64,000 bases of DNA, taken from NCBI GenBank assembly GCA_903889245.1, contig CAISWQ010000056.1, positions 62,001 to 126,000 of the forward strand, read 5' to 3'. Both the position numbers and the translations under genes were made by a program. The DNA is from an uncultured Lentisphaerota bacterium (GTDB lineage: Bacteria > Verrucomicrobiota > Kiritimatiellia > CAIQIC01). Below the pieces are notes generated by a model that had not been told where the DNA came from, did no database searches, and was given only the letters and a program-made list of their open reading frames with translations. Of the stretch, positions 51,506-60,846 are shown in pieces (within the stretch, counting starts at the first letter, position 1; each line of letters opens with the position of its first letter).

Positions 51506-53854
51506 ATGAAGATGATCCCAAGGTGTCTGGCCGTTCTGACCTTGGCCGTTGTCGCGCGCGGCGAGGTGCTCAAGGCGGTGCTTGACTCACGGCAGGGTGC
51601 GCAGAATCTGCTCAAGGCCGCGGTGTGGCGCGGCTACGAAGCGGGCTTCACGAGTCAAGACGGCGTCTGGGTCTGCGACAACGGCAGCGACGCGAAGGCG
51701 AAGCGCGGCGTCACACAGCATGTCACGCTGAACCAGACCGCGCCGCAGCCGATCGTCGCCGCGGCGTGGAGCCGCGCGGTTGGCGTCACCGGCGGGCGCG
51801 ACAACAACTACGCGCTCTACCTCGACCTCGTCTATAGCGACGGTTCGCAGCTCTGGGGCCAGACCGCGAACTTCGACGTCGGCACGCACGACTGGCAGCG
51901 GCGCGAGGTCACCGTGGTGCCGGAGAAGCCGGTGAAGTCGCTCTCGTTCTACCTGCTCCTGCGTGGTCACGGCGGGCGCGCGGAGTTCCGCGATGCCGAA
52001 CTGCGCGTCGTCGAGGCGCCCGCCGGCGCGTGCGTGTTCGATGGCGTGCCGGTGCTCGCCCAAGCGCCAGCGGTCGAAGGCTTCCAGGTCCGCGACGTCG
52101 CCGCCGGCTCCGGCTTCGTCCGGCTCGACCGCGAGGCGCTGGGGCTCAAACTCGAAACCAAGCGCGACGGCGACTTCGTCGAGGCCACCCTGCGCGATAC
52201 CACCGGCAAGGATCGTGCGGTCACGCTGGTCTATGCCGTGCCCGTCGCGGGCGACGGCTGGCGCTGGCTCGCGGGTCCGCGCAAGAGCGAGGCGGCGGTC
52301 GCGGGCCGCGAGTACGCGGTGACGCTCGGCACGCCGGCGGGCATGGGCCGCCTCTCGCGCTGGCCGTTCGCCGCCATCAGCGATGGCAAGCGTGGGCAGG
52401 CGCTCGGCATGGACATGGAGCAGCCGGCGTTTTTCCGCGCGGGCTACAACGCTGGTACGCGCGAGCTATTTCTCGCGTTCGATCTCGGCCTGACGCCGGA
52501 GCAGCCGGCGGCGCGCGTGCGCTTCTGCAAATTCGCGTTCGACCCGGCGTGGGCCTTCCGCTCGGCGCTGGCGCGCTTCTATGAGCTGTTCCCGGCGCAG
52601 TTCGAGCGGCGCATCGCGCAGCAGGGCCTGTGGATGCCGTTCGCCAAGATCAGCCAGGTGCCGGGCTGGGAGGACTTCGGCTTCCGCTTCAAGGAAGGCC
52701 ACGACGAAACTGTGTGGGATGATGCGCACGACATCCTGACCTTCCGCTACACCGAGCCGATGACGTGGTGGATGAAGATGCCCAGGGAGATGCCGCGTAC
52801 GTTGGAGGCCGCGCTCGCCGAGGCCGAACGGCTCGCGACCCAGGGCAACACGGCGGCGCGCGCCTTCCTCGCCAGCGGTTTCCGCGACGAGTCCGGCCGC
52901 GCGCCCGCGCGCCTGCTCGATACGCCGTGGTGCAACGGCGCGGTCTGGAGCATGAACTCCGCGCCGGGGGTGCGGGGCGAGGTCACCGATTTTTCGCACA
53001 AGTGGAATGCGCGCCTGAAGGAGCAGCTCTACGGCGAAAAGCGCAAGGGCGACCAGGACGGTGAATACATTGATTCCTCGGAATGCTACGTGACGGACGT
53101 GCTGAACTTCCGCCGCGAGCATTTCGCCGGCGCGCAGACGCCGCTGACCTTCGCGCCCGGCTCGCACTGCCCGGCGCTCTTCCGCGGGCTGATGGTGTTC
53201 GAGTATGTCCGCGCGCTCGCCCGCGACGTACACGGCATGGGCAAGCTGATGATGGCGAACAGCACGCCGAACGCGCTCTGCTGGCTCGCGCCGCAGCTCG
53301 ACGTGCTCGGCACCGAGACCGACTGGAACCGCGGCGGCCGCTGGCGCCCGATGAGCGACGACGAGCTGCTCTACCGCCGCGCGCTCTGCCGCGGCAAGCC
53401 CTACTGCTTCCTGATGAACACCGACTTCACCAGGCTGCCACACGAGCGCGTCGAGCGCTACATGCGCCGCTGCCTCGCCTACGGCATGTTCCCCGGCTTC
53501 TTCAGCGCCGACGCCTCGACCGGCCACTACTTCAAGCGACCGGAGCTGTTCGAGCGCGACCGCACTCTGTTCAAGCGCTATGTCCCGCTCTGCAAACTCG
53601 TCGCCGAGGCCGGCTGGGAGCCGGTCACGCGCGCGCAGGCGAGCGACGATAAAATCCGCGTCGAGCGCTTCGGCGAAAAATATCTGACGGTGTTTAACGA
53701 CAGCGCCGAGCCGCGCACCTGCACGGTCACGCTCGACGCCGCTGCGCCGGCCGTCAGCCGTGAGTTGGTTGGCGGTGCGGAGGTGCGCTGGCAGAGAAAT
53801 GCAGCGACGCTCACGCTCGAACCCGAAGGCATCGCCGTGCTACAACTCCGTTGA
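51506..53854 (+). CDS. Secreted putative glycosidase of unassigned family
   Basis: 782 residues with a signal peptide (CLAVLTLAVVARG). The N-terminal ~200 residues form a beta-sandwich (NYALYLDLVYSDGSQLWGQT, VKSLSFYLLLRGHGGRAEFRDAEL). The central part looks like a TIM barrel: QQGLWMPFAKISQVPGWEDFGF, YIDSSECYVTDVLNFRREH, HGMGKLMMANSTPNALCWL and FFSADASTGHYFKRPE. Asp and Glu in DGEYIDSSECY or LGTETDWN are possible catalytic residues. A C-terminal beta domain ends EGIAVLQLR. No named family is recognised with confidence. The start at 51506 has AGGAAG 7 nt upstream; 51500 and 51512 are alternatives. The next gene starts 16 bp after the stop, probably in the same operon. Confidence 0.75.
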   Translation: MKMIPRCLAVLTLAVVARGEVLKAVLDSRQGAQNLLKAAVWRGYEAGFTSQDGVWVCDNGSDAKAKRGVTQHVTLNQTAPQPIVAAAWSRAVGVTGGRDNNYALYLDLVYSDGSQLWGQTANFDVGTHDWQRREVTVVPEKPVKSLSFYLLLRGHGGRAEFRDAELRVVEAPAGACVFDGVPVLAQAPAVEGFQVRDVAAGSGFVRLDREALGLKLETKRDGDFVEATLRDTTGKDRAVTLVYAVPVAGDGWRWLAGPRKSEAAVAGREYAVTLGTPAGMGRLSRWPFAAISDGKRGQALGMDMEQPAFFRAGYNAGTRELFLAFDLGLTPEQPAARVRFCKFAFDPAWAFRSALARFYELFPAQFERRIAQQGLWMPFAKISQVPGWEDFGFRFKEGHDETVWDDAHDILTFRYTEPMTWWMKMPREMPRTLEAALAEAERLATQGNTAARAFLASGFRDESGRAPARLLDTPWCNGAVWSMNSAPGVRGEVTDFSHKWNARLKEQLYGEKRKGDQDGEYIDSSECYVTDVLNFRREHFAGAQTPLTFAPGSHCPALFRGLMVFEYVRALARDVHGMGKLMMANSTPNALCWLAPQLDVLGTETDWNRGGRWRPMSDDELLYRRALCRGKPYCFLMNTDFTRLPHERVERYMRRCLAYGMFPGFFSADASTGHYFKRPELFERDRTLFKRYVPLCKLVAEAGWEPVTRAQASDDKIRVERFGEKYLTVFNDSAEPRTCTVTLDAAAPAVSRELVGGAEVRWQRNAATLTLEPEGIAVLQLR

Positions 53855-53870
53855 CCAACCGGAGCCGATC

Positions 53871-55064
53871 ATGGACAACACCACCGCGCCGAGTCTGCCG
53901 CAGCGTCTCGTCTCGCTCGATGCCTACCGCGGCTTCGTCATGTTCCTGATGATGGCCGAGGTGCTGCACCTCTCGCGCGTCGCCGGCGCGCTGCCGGAGA
54001 GCGGCTTCTGGCGGTTCCTCGCGCACCACCAGTCGCATGTACCGTGGGTCGGCTGCTCGCTGCACGATCTGATCCAGCCCTCGTTCTCGTTCATCGTCGG
54101 CGTCGCGCTGCCGTTCTCCATCGCCGGCCGTCTCGCGCGCGGCCAGTCGCGGCTGCGCCTTTCGCTGCACGCCTTCTGGCGCGCGCTGCTGCTGATTCTG
54201 CTCGGCGTCTTCCTGCGCTCGACCGGCGCCGGCCAGACGAGCTGGACGTTCGAGGACACGCTCTCGCAGATCGGCCTCGGCTACGGTTTCCTCTTCCTGT
54301 TCGGCCTGCGGCCTGCGCGCGACCAGTGGCTGGCGGTCGGCGCGCTACTGCTCGGCTACTGGGCGCTCTTCGCGCTTTGGCCGCTGCCGGGGCCCGACTT
54401 CAACTGGCAGGCCGCGGGCAACTCGCCTGACTGGAGCGGCAACCTCGCGGGCTTCGCCGCGCACTGGAACAAGAACACCAACCCCGCGTGGGTCTTCGAT
54501 GTCTGGTTCCTGAATCTTTTCCCGCGCGCGAAGCCGTTCCTCTGCAACGGCGGCGGTTACGCCACGTTGAGCTTCATCCCGACGCTCGCGACGATGCTGC
54601 TCGGCGCGCTCGCCGGCGGCGTGCTGCGCGGCGACCGCACACCGTGGCAAAAAGTGCGCTGGCTCGCAGTGGCCGGCATCATCGGCCTGCTCGCGGGCGA
54701 GGCGTTCGGCTGGCTCGGCCTCTGCCCGGTGGTCAAACGCATCTGGACGCCCGCGTGGGTGCTCTATAGCGGCGGCTGGTGCCTGTTGCTGCTCGCCGCC
54801 GCCTACGCGGTGATTGATATCTGGCAGCGCCGCGCCTGGGCGTTCCCGCTCGTTGTCATCGGCACCAACTCCATCGCCGCCTACTGCATCGCGCACCTGT
54901 TCGACAGCTTCATCGCGAAGAACCTGAAGACGCACTTGGGCGCCAAGCTGTTCCAGTGCTGCGGCGACGCCTGGCAGCCGCTGCTGCTCGGCGCCGCGGT
55001 GCTGCTGGTCTATTGGCTGATCCTCTTCTGGATGTACCGCCGGAAGATTTTCCTGCGCATCTGA
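53871..55064 (+). CDS. HGSNAT-like membrane acyltransferase (DUF5009/COG4299)
   Basis: 397 residues, about ten membrane helices. LVSLDAYRGFVMFLMMAEVLHL at the start and FSFIVGVALPFSIAGRLARGQS are the signature of bacterial homologues of heparan-alpha-glucosaminide N-acetyltransferase. A His in the periplasmic loop (FLAHHQSHVPWVGCSLHDLIQP) is a candidate catalytic residue. It probably transfers acetyl groups from cytoplasmic acetyl-CoA to a sugar across the membrane. It is likely co-transcribed with the upstream secreted glycosidase, so both may act on one glycan. GGAG lies 8 nt before the ATG. Confidence 0.88.
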   Translation: MDNTTAPSLPQRLVSLDAYRGFVMFLMMAEVLHLSRVAGALPESGFWRFLAHHQSHVPWVGCSLHDLIQPSFSFIVGVALPFSIAGRLARGQSRLRLSLHAFWRALLLILLGVFLRSTGAGQTSWTFEDTLSQIGLGYGFLFLFGLRPARDQWLAVGALLLGYWALFALWPLPGPDFNWQAAGNSPDWSGNLAGFAAHWNKNTNPAWVFDVWFLNLFPRAKPFLCNGGGYATLSFIPTLATMLLGALAGGVLRGDRTPWQKVRWLAVAGIIGLLAGEAFGWLGLCPVVKRIWTPAWVLYSGGWCLLLLAAAYAVIDIWQRRAWAFPLVVIGTNSIAAYCIAHLFDSFIAKNLKTHLGAKLFQCCGDAWQPLLLGAAVLLVYWLILFWMYRRKIFLRI

Positions 55065-55126
55065 AGGTGTTGCGCCTGCCTCCGGCCGCACAGGGCCTGC
55101 GCCCGGCGGCCGGAAGTTTGCCAAGG

Positions 55127-55197
55127 ATTGGAAACGCCCGCAGAAAAATTTCCAAGCTTTGGAAGTTTTCGCCGGATCATTTCCAAGGCTTGGAAAA
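55127..55197. repeat. Three palindromic repeat units
   Basis: Units begin near 55127, 55148 and 55179 (the last two 31 bp apart, the first only 21 bp before the second). The third is TTTCCAAGGCTTGGAAAA. Confidence 0.88.
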
Positions 55198-55236
55198 GCA
55201 GGTGGTCCCTTTTTCAATTTCTGGATAACGGCTGCC

Positions 55237-55265
55237 TTGCGTGGTGGCGGTGAGTCTGTTATAGG
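55237..55265 (+). promoter_or_regulatory. Promoter of the Fe-S electron-transfer operon
   Basis: TTGCGT, 17 bp, TATAGG, about 30 nt before the NHL gene, which has a good ribosome site AAGGGAG. Confidence 0.6.
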
Positions 55266-55295
55266 AGCGTCGGTCGTCAATCCAAGGGAGTAAGC

Positions 55296-56258
55296 ATGAA
55301 AAAAACGTTGAGCAGGGCGGGCGGTTTGGGCGTCATGAGCCTGATGGTTGCGGGCGCGGCGTGGGCGGCCACGGTCAAGAGCGATGGCGCGCCAACGCTG
55401 AAGTTCTCCGCGGGCGAGTCGCTCGCGCAGGGCGATTTCCGGTACATCGGCGGCGTCTATGTGGACGCAAAGGACCGCGTCTATGTCGCGGGCGATAAGC
55501 AGGTCGCGGTCTATGACGCCAAGGGCGGCAAGGCGCTGCAAAAATGGACCGTGCCGCTGACGCGCGTCGAGGCCGTGGCGGTGGACAAGGCGGGCTATGT
55601 CTTCGTTGCAGGCATGGGCGAGGGCAACAAGCCGCAGATCGTCAAGCTGGCCAGCGATGGCTCCGGCAAGGTGCAGGCGCAGTGGGGCGAGGCCGGCAGC
55701 GGGCCGGGCCAGATCGCCGGCATGTGCGGCCTCGGCGTCACCGACCAGCATGTGCTCCTCGGCGATTCGCGCAATCGCTGCGTACACCGCTACGACAAGG
55801 ACGGCAAGTTCGTGGATGACCTTGGCAAGCGCACCTCCAACAAAATGGCGGGCTTCTCGACCTGCTGCGGCATCCTTGACTTCGGCACCGACGCCGCGGG
55901 CAACGTTTACGTCGGCAACCTCGGCGCGCACCGCGTCGAGGTGCTCAACGCCAAGGGCCAGCCGGTGTCGCACTGGGGCCAGAGCGGCGATGGCCCGAAG
56001 GATTTCTGCGGCTGCTGCAACCCGGTCAGCGTCACCGTGGCGCCGAACGGCGTCGTGTTCACCTCCGAGAAAACCATCCCGCGGATCAAGGCGTTCTCGG
56101 CCAAGGAGCATAAGCTGCTCGCGGTCTTCGGCGAGGGCGAGTTCGGCGCCAGTTGCGCCCGGCTCGACATCGCCGTGGATTCCAAGCTGAACGTCTATGG
56201 CGTGGATGCCACGAAGGGTTGCATCCGCGTCTATCATCCGCCGCAAAAGGTCAACTGA
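55296..56258 (+). CDS. Secreted NHL-repeat protein with cysteine clusters
   Basis: 320 residues with a signal peptide (GVMSLMVAGAAWA). Five or six NHL blades are visible: GGVYVDAKDRVYVAGDKQVAVYD, VAVDKAGYVFVAGMG, ITDQHVL-type strands, TDAAGNVYVGNLGAHRVEVLN and DIAVDSKLNVYGVDATKGCIRVY. Unusual for the fold are the Cys pairs in FSTCCGILDFG and KDFCGCCNPVS, which could form disulphides or bind metal. It heads a four-gene operon with a binding protein and two Fe-S proteins, so it may interact with their redox partner. Confidence 0.85.
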   Translation: MKKTLSRAGGLGVMSLMVAGAAWAATVKSDGAPTLKFSAGESLAQGDFRYIGGVYVDAKDRVYVAGDKQVAVYDAKGGKALQKWTVPLTRVEAVAVDKAGYVFVAGMGEGNKPQIVKLASDGSGKVQAQWGEAGSGPGQIAGMCGLGVTDQHVLLGDSRNRCVHRYDKDGKFVDDLGKRTSNKMAGFSTCCGILDFGTDAAGNVYVGNLGAHRVEVLNAKGQPVSHWGQSGDGPKDFCGCCNPVSVTVAPNGVVFTSEKTIPRIKAFSAKEHKLLAVFGEGEFGASCARLDIAVDSKLNVYGVDATKGCIRVYHPPQKVN

Positions 56259-56263
56259 TCCCC

Positions 56264-57091
56264 ATGAAGCCGCTACTGGCGCTCGCCGGCGCGCTGCTGC
56301 TGGCGGGCGCGGCCCACGCCGCCGAGAGGCTCGTCCTCGGCGTCCATGATCCCATCTGCAAGCAGACCGCCTGCTCCTGTGTTGGCGACCTGGCGATCCG
56401 CGAGTATGGCGGACTGCTCGCCCATGTGCGCCGGGCGGCCGGGATCGAACTGGAGTTCAAATACTATGAGGAGCCGCTGCTGCTCCAACGCGAGGTGGTC
56501 GCCGGCCGGCTCGATGGGATGGTGACCAAGGCGTGGCTGGGACTGTGCTATGCGCGGCAGGCGGGCCGCGCGTTCACCCGCCTCGCCGATGTCACGCTGC
56601 CCAAGGGCGAGCCGCAGGAACTGTATGGCCTCTTCATCGTGCCCAAGGAAAGCCCGCTCAAGCAACTGGCCGACCTGCAGGGCAAGCGCCTGGTGCTCGG
56701 CATGACGAACGCCTACGAGAAGAGTTATCTCGCCGAGGAGACGTTGCGCGTGGCCCGGCTGGAGGTGAAGAAGAGTGCGGTGTTCAAGTGCCAGAATGCC
56801 GCGGTGGAACTGGTCGAGCAGCGGGCCGATGCCGCCGTCATCAGCAGCTACGCGCTCCACTACGGCTGCATCAACGTCGTCGCCGACCCCAAGGAGTTCC
56901 GTGTCATCGGCGAGACGAAGCGCCGCATCCCGTTCATCACCTTCATGGTCGCGGACAAGGTCGCGCCCGCGGTCCGCGAGCGGTTGCAGCAGGCGCTGCT
57001 GGCGCTCAAGGGCGACCAGGTGCCGGCCGACCTGTTGAGCGCCGGCCTCATCCCGCCGATCGCGTGGGCGCCGGAGGAACTGGGCCGGTGA
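56264..57091 (+). CDS. PhnD-like periplasmic substrate-binding protein
   Basis: 275 residues with a signal peptide (LLALAGALLLAGAAHA). It has the type-II periplasmic binding fold of the PhnD/phosphonate-binding group: LEFKYYEEPLLLQREVVAGRLDGMVTKAW, YGLFIVPKESPLKQLADLQGKRLVLG, NAAVELVEQRADAAVISSYAL and LLALKGDQVPADLLSAG. Extra cysteines (PICKQTACSCVGD, FKCQNA, HYGCIN) are unusual and could bind a metal or cluster. No ABC permease or ATPase is nearby; the neighbours are Fe-S proteins, so a sensing or assembly role is as likely as transport. The next gene overlaps its stop (GTGA). Confidence 0.82.
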   Translation: MKPLLALAGALLLAGAAHAAERLVLGVHDPICKQTACSCVGDLAIREYGGLLAHVRRAAGIELEFKYYEEPLLLQREVVAGRLDGMVTKAWLGLCYARQAGRAFTRLADVTLPKGEPQELYGLFIVPKESPLKQLADLQGKRLVLGMTNAYEKSYLAEETLRVARLEVKKSAVFKCQNAAVELVEQRADAAVISSYALHYGCINVVADPKEFRVIGETKRRIPFITFMVADKVAPAVRERLQQALLALKGDQVPADLLSAGLIPPIAWAPEELGR

Positions 57092-57606
57092 CGCCGCAGT
57101 CGCGCCGCACCTTCCTGCTGAACGCCGCGCGCGGCGCGGGCGGCCTCGCGCTCGCCGGCGGCGCGGTCGCGCTGCTGCGGCGCGCCGCTGGCGTCCCGCT
57201 GCACCAGATTGACGCCGCGCGCTGCACCGCCTGCGGCCTCTGCGAGACCGAGTGCGTCCGCAAGCCCTCCGCCGTCAAGTGCGTCAACGACTTCGCCAAG
57301 TGCGGCTACTGCGAGTTCTGCTACGGCTATTACTACAAGGCGCCGCCCTCCGATGATCCCCAGAATCTCGTCTGCAAGCAAAAGGCGCTCATCCGGCGCA
57401 AGGTGGGCGACGTGCAGTTTGAGTACACGATTGACGAAAGCAAATGCACCGGCTGCGGCAAATGCGTGGCGCTCTGCAAGCGGTTCGGTAACGGCTCGTT
57501 CCGGCTGGAGATCCGCCGCGACCTCTGCAAGGAATGCAACCGCTGCACCATCGGCGCGGCCTGCGCGCCGCTGGCCATCCTGCGCCAGCCCTACAGGCCC
57601 GCCTGA
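57088..57606 (+). CDS. Tat-exported ferredoxin-like Fe-S protein
   Basis: 172 residues from GTG 57088. A twin-arginine signal (QSRRTFLLNAARGAGGLALAG) implies export of a folded protein. Four cysteine groups follow: CTACGLCETEC, CGYCEFC, CTGCGKCVALC and CKECNRC, enough for two to three 4Fe-4S clusters as in RnfB- or HycB-type electron carriers. The N-terminal phrase HQIDAARCTACGLCETECV resembles Tat Fe-S proteins that sit beside NapH-like membrane proteins. Start and stop overlap the neighbours (GTGA and TGATG), showing tight translational coupling. Confidence 0.9.
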   Translation: MTPQSRRTFLLNAARGAGGLALAGGAVALLRRAAGVPLHQIDAARCTACGLCETECVRKPSAVKCVNDFAKCGYCEFCYGYYYKAPPSDDPQNLVCKQKALIRRKVGDVQFEYTIDESKCTGCGKCVALCKRFGNGSFRLEIRRDLCKECNRCTIGAACAPLAILRQPYRPA

Positions 57607-58571
57607 TGTTCCGCCTCCTCCTCATCGCCCTGCTGTGCGCCGTGGCGCTGGCGCGCGCCGCGACCAACGCGCCGGCCGATCTGCTCAACGACCTGTTTGC
57701 GCCGGCCGATACCAACGCGATGGCGGCGCTGGCCACCAACCAGTGCCCGCACGCGCTGCCCTCGTTCCACGATGGCTATCAGTTCCCCGAACAGCGCGTC
57801 GCCGTGCCGGTGTCGCTGCTCTGGCGCGGCGCCGATACGGTGCTGCTCATCGTGCTGCTGGGTGCGGGCGCGTGGCTGTTCCACGGCCATCGCGACCGCC
57901 GCTGGCTCTGGTTGCCGCTGGGCCTGGGTCTGCTCTGGTTCGGCTTCCTGCGCCACGGCTGCATCTGCCCGGTCGGCGCGACTGGCAACGTCGCCGCGGC
58001 GCTGGCGCGGCCGGAGGCGCTGCCCATCAGCCTCTTCACCGTGCTCGCGTTCCTCCTGCCGCTGGCGGCCGCGCTGCTCTGCGGCCGCGTCTTCTGCAGC
58101 GCGGTCTGCCCGCTGGGCGCGTTGCAGGAACTCGTCGGCTGGCGCGCGCGCCGCGTTCCGCGCCGGCTCGACCGCGTGCTGCGCCTCGGCGGCTGGCTGA
58201 TGCTCGCCGCCACACTCGCCGGCGCGGTGTGGCAGCTCGCGCTGCCCGTCTGTAAATTTGATCCCTTTGTCACCTTCTTCCGCCGCACCGGCGTGCGCGA
58301 GATGTGGCTCTACTCGGCGGCCTTCCTGCTGCTGTGCGTCCTTGTGGCGCGGCCCTACTGCCGCTGGGTCTGCCCCTACGCCAAGCTGCTCGGACTCTTC
58401 GCGAAGATTTCCTTCCTCGGCCGGCGCATTGAGCAGACCGACTGCGTCCGCTGCAAATCCTGCGAGAGCACCTGCCCGGTGGACGCGATTCGGGACAGCC
58501 ATGTGGACCTCTTCGCATGCATCGCCTGCGGTCGCTGTACCGAAACCTGCCCACACGCCGCCGTTCGATGA
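57606..58571 (+). CDS. NapH/NosR-like membrane polyferredoxin
   Basis: 321 residues with about five membrane helices after a signal-like N terminus. Cysteine motifs typical of NapH/NosR/CcoG proteins are GCICPVG, CSAVCPLGALQE and YCRWVCPYAK. Two ferredoxin motifs at the C-terminal end (CVRCKSCESTCP and CIACGRCTETCP) bind 4Fe-4S clusters. It would take electrons from or to quinone and pass them to the periplasmic Fe-S protein encoded before it. The ATG shares one base with the preceding stop (TGATG). Confidence 0.9.
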   Translation: MFRLLLIALLCAVALARAATNAPADLLNDLFAPADTNAMAALATNQCPHALPSFHDGYQFPEQRVAVPVSLLWRGADTVLLIVLLGAGAWLFHGHRDRRWLWLPLGLGLLWFGFLRHGCICPVGATGNVAAALARPEALPISLFTVLAFLLPLAAALLCGRVFCSAVCPLGALQELVGWRARRVPRRLDRVLRLGGWLMLAATLAGAVWQLALPVCKFDPFVTFFRRTGVREMWLYSAAFLLLCVLVARPYCRWVCPYAKLLGLFAKISFLGRRIEQTDCVRCKSCESTCPVDAIRDSHVDLFACIACGRCTETCPHAAVR

Positions 58572-58611
58572 AGGCCGCACCCTGTGTCACGGCGTCACAG
58601 TAGTCAGCGTC

Positions 58612-58628
58612 TGCGCCATGATGGCGCA
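58612..58628. repeat. Palindrome TGCGCCATGATGGCGCA
   Basis: Eight-bp stem with one central base, shortly after the polyferredoxin stop; it belongs to the GC-rich inverted-repeat group but could also help termination. The rest of the 58572-58783 gap is AT-rich and ends in the dnaK promoter. Confidence 0.6.
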
Positions 58629-58730
58629 CTCTTGGCGTTGACAATGGGCTCGTTTTTTGGTCTTGGAAATAAATTATCTGATTGGTTTTCAATGAAAAAT
58701 GGATCCCAATGAGCGACTGGTTTTAGGCCG

Positions 58731-58747
58731 CTGGCATAGGCTTTGCT
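58731..58747 (+). promoter_or_regulatory. Sigma-54-type promoter of dnaK
   Basis: CTGGCATAGGCTTTGCT fits the RpoN consensus (YTGGCACGRNNNTTGCW) at 15 of 17 positions, with GG-N10-GC spacing. The predicted start of transcription is about 26 nt before the ATG. An AT-rich stretch (58650-58730) with repeated TGGTTTT words lies just upstream. Confidence 0.75.
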
Positions 58748-58783
58748 AAAGACCATCGGCCTTGAGCCAGAAAAGAGGATTTT

Positions 58784-60712
58784 ATGTCAAAGGTGTTGGG
58801 TATTGATTTGGGAACCACGAACTCGTGCATGTCCGTGATGGAAGGCGGACAGCCGGTCGTGGTGCCGAACGCAGAGGGCGGACGGACCACGCCTTCGATC
58901 GTCGGCTTCTCGAAAACCGGCGAGCGGCTCGTTGGTCAGGCGGCAAAACGCCAGGCAGTGCTGAATCCGACGAACACGGTCTATTCGATCAAGCGCTTCA
59001 TGGGCCGCAAGTACGACGAAGTCGTCCAGGAGCGCGAACGCGTGCCCTACCAAGTGGTGCGCGCGGCGAACGGCGACGCGAACGTCAAGGTGCAGGTCGC
59101 CGGCGAGACGAAGACGTTTTCGCCGCCGGAAATTTCCGCGATGATCCTCGCGAAGATGAAAGCCGACGCGGAGAAGTATCTCGGCGAAACCATCACGCAG
59201 GCCGTCATCACGGTGCCCGCCTACTTCAACGACAGCCAGCGGCAGGCGACGAAGGACGCCGGCAAGATCGCGGGCCTCGAAGTGCTCCGCATCATCAACG
59301 AGCCGACCGCGGCCTCGCTCGCCTACGGCCTCGACAAGAAGCGCGACGAGCGCATCGCCGTCTATGACCTCGGCGGCGGCACGTTCGATATCTCCGTCCT
59401 CGAAATCGGCGAAGGCGTCTTCGAGGTCAAGGCCACCAACGGTGATACGCACCTCGGCGGCGACGACTTCGACGAGCGCGTCATGAACTGGATCATCGCC
59501 GAGTTCCAGAAGGAGCACGGCCTCGACCTCAAGAAGCAGGCCGACGCGCTCCAGCGCATCAAGGAAGAATCGGAGAAGGCGAAGATCGCACTCTCCAGCG
59601 CGCTGGAATACGAGATCAACCTCCCGTTCATCACGGCCGATGCCACGGGCCCGAAGCACATCGTCAGGAAAATCACCCGCGCCCAGCTCGAGCGGCTGTG
59701 CGATGAGCTGATCGACCGCACCATCCGTCCCGTCGAGAACTGCCTGCGCGACGCGAAGGTCTCGATGGACAAGGTGGATGAGCTCGTGCTCGTCGGCGGC
59801 ATGACGCGCATGCCCAAGGTCGTCGAGGTCGCGAACAAGCTGATCGGCAAAGCCCCGCACCAGGGTGTGAACCCGGACGAGGTCGTCGCGGTCGGCGCGG
59901 CGATCCAGGGCGGCGTGCTCAAGGGCGAGGTCAAGGACGTGCTGCTGCTCGACGTGACGCCGCTGACGCTCGGCATCGAGACGCTCGGCAGTGTCGCGAC
60001 GCCGCTCATTGAGCGCAATACGACCATCCCGACCAAGAAGAGCGAAATCTTCAGCACGGCCTCCGACAACCAGAGCACGGTCGAGATTCACGTGCTGCAG
60101 GGCGAACGCAAGATGGCCACCGACAACAAGACCATCGGCAAGTTCCACCTCGACGGCATCCCGCCGGCCCCGCGCGGCGTGCCGCAAATCGAAGTCACCT
60201 TCGACATTGATGCCAACGGCATCCTGCACGTCAGCGCCAAGGACCTCGGCACCGGCAAGGAACAGAAGATCACCATCACCGCCTCCAGCGGCCTGAACAA
60301 GGACGAGGTGGACAAGATGGTGAAGGACGCCGCCGCGCACGAGGCCGAGGACAAGAAGCGCCGCGAGTCGGTCGAGGTCCGCAACCAGGCCGACAACGCC
60401 GCCTATGCCACCGAGAAGTTCATCAAAGAAAACGGCGACAAGATGGGCGCCGACGCCAAGACGAAGATCGAGGCCTCGCTCGCCAAGCTGCGCGAGACGC
60501 TCAAGGGCAGCGATACCGATGCGATGAAGAGCGCGATGGAGAGCTTGAACGCCGAGATGCAGGCGATGTCGTCCGAGATGTACGCCAAGGCCCGCCAGCA
60601 GAAGGGCCCGAAGCCCGGCGCGGAAGCCGGCGGCCAGCAGACCGCGGGCGGCGGCGAGAAGAAGGCCGAAGGCGATGTGATTGACGCCGACTTCACGGAG
60701 AAGAAAGGCTGA
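58784..60712 (+). CDS. dnaK: Chaperone DnaK (Hsp70)
   Basis: 642 residues, full length. Signature segments are [78 protein letters not shown] and [18 protein letters not shown]. The substrate-binding domain and a lid ending [12 protein letters not shown] complete it. It folds proteins with DnaJ and GrpE, which are not in this window. A ribosome site AAGAGGA lies 4 nt before the ATG. Control appears to be by the sigma-54-type promoter rather than a classic heat-shock operator; no CIRCE sequence was seen. Confidence 0.99.
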   Translation: MSKVLGIDLGTTNSCMSVMEGGQPVVVPNAEGGRTTPSIVGFSKTGERLVGQAAKRQAVLNPTNTVYSIKRFMGRKYDEVVQERERVPYQVVRAANGDANVKVQVAGETKTFSPPEISAMILAKMKADAEKYLGETITQAVITVPAYFNDSQRQATKDAGKIAGLEVLRIINEPTAASLAYGLDKKRDERIAVYDLGGGTFDISVLEIGEGVFEVKATNGDTHLGGDDFDERVMNWIIAEFQKEHGLDLKKQADALQRIKEESEKAKIALSSALEYEINLPFITADATGPKHIVRKITRAQLERLCDELIDRTIRPVENCLRDAKVSMDKVDELVLVGGMTRMPKVVEVANKLIGKAPHQGVNPDEVVAVGAAIQGGVLKGEVKDVLLLDVTPLTLGIETLGSVATPLIERNTTIPTKKSEIFSTASDNQSTVEIHVLQGERKMATDNKTIGKFHLDGIPPAPRGVPQIEVTFDIDANGILHVSAKDLGTGKEQKITITASSGLNKDEVDKMVKDAAAHEAEDKKRRESVEVRNQADNAAYATEKFIKENGDKMGADAKTKIEASLAKLRETLKGSDTDAMKSAMESLNAEMQAMSSEMYAKARQQKGPKPGAEAGGQQTAGGGEKKAEGDVIDADFTEKKG

Positions 60713-60720
60713 CGTGAGAG

Positions 60721-60770
60721 TTTTCCAAGGCTTGGGAAAAATGGCGTGAAAAGTTCCAAGCCTTGGAAAA
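60721..60770. repeat. Two palindromic repeat units between dnaK and groES
   Basis: TTTTCCAAGGCTTGGGAAAA at 60721 and GTTCCAAGCCTTGGAAAA (unit from 60752), 31 bp apart. Confidence 0.94.
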
Positions 60771-60846
60771 ATAATTTGAAAACAAACGGCCCGGCGGGTG
60801 CCGGTAGCTTGTAAGTAGAAACAACAACAACAGGAGCAAGAGCAGC

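Noticed and set aside
58638-58666. Sigma-70 promoter from a perfect TTGACA before dnaK
   Set aside because: No acceptable -10 box lies 15-19 bp downstream, whereas a strong sigma-54-type site is closer to the gene.
60771-60846. CIRCE/HrcA operator before groES
   Set aside because: No TTAGCACTC-N9-GAGTGCTAA-like inverted repeat is present here or before dnaK.
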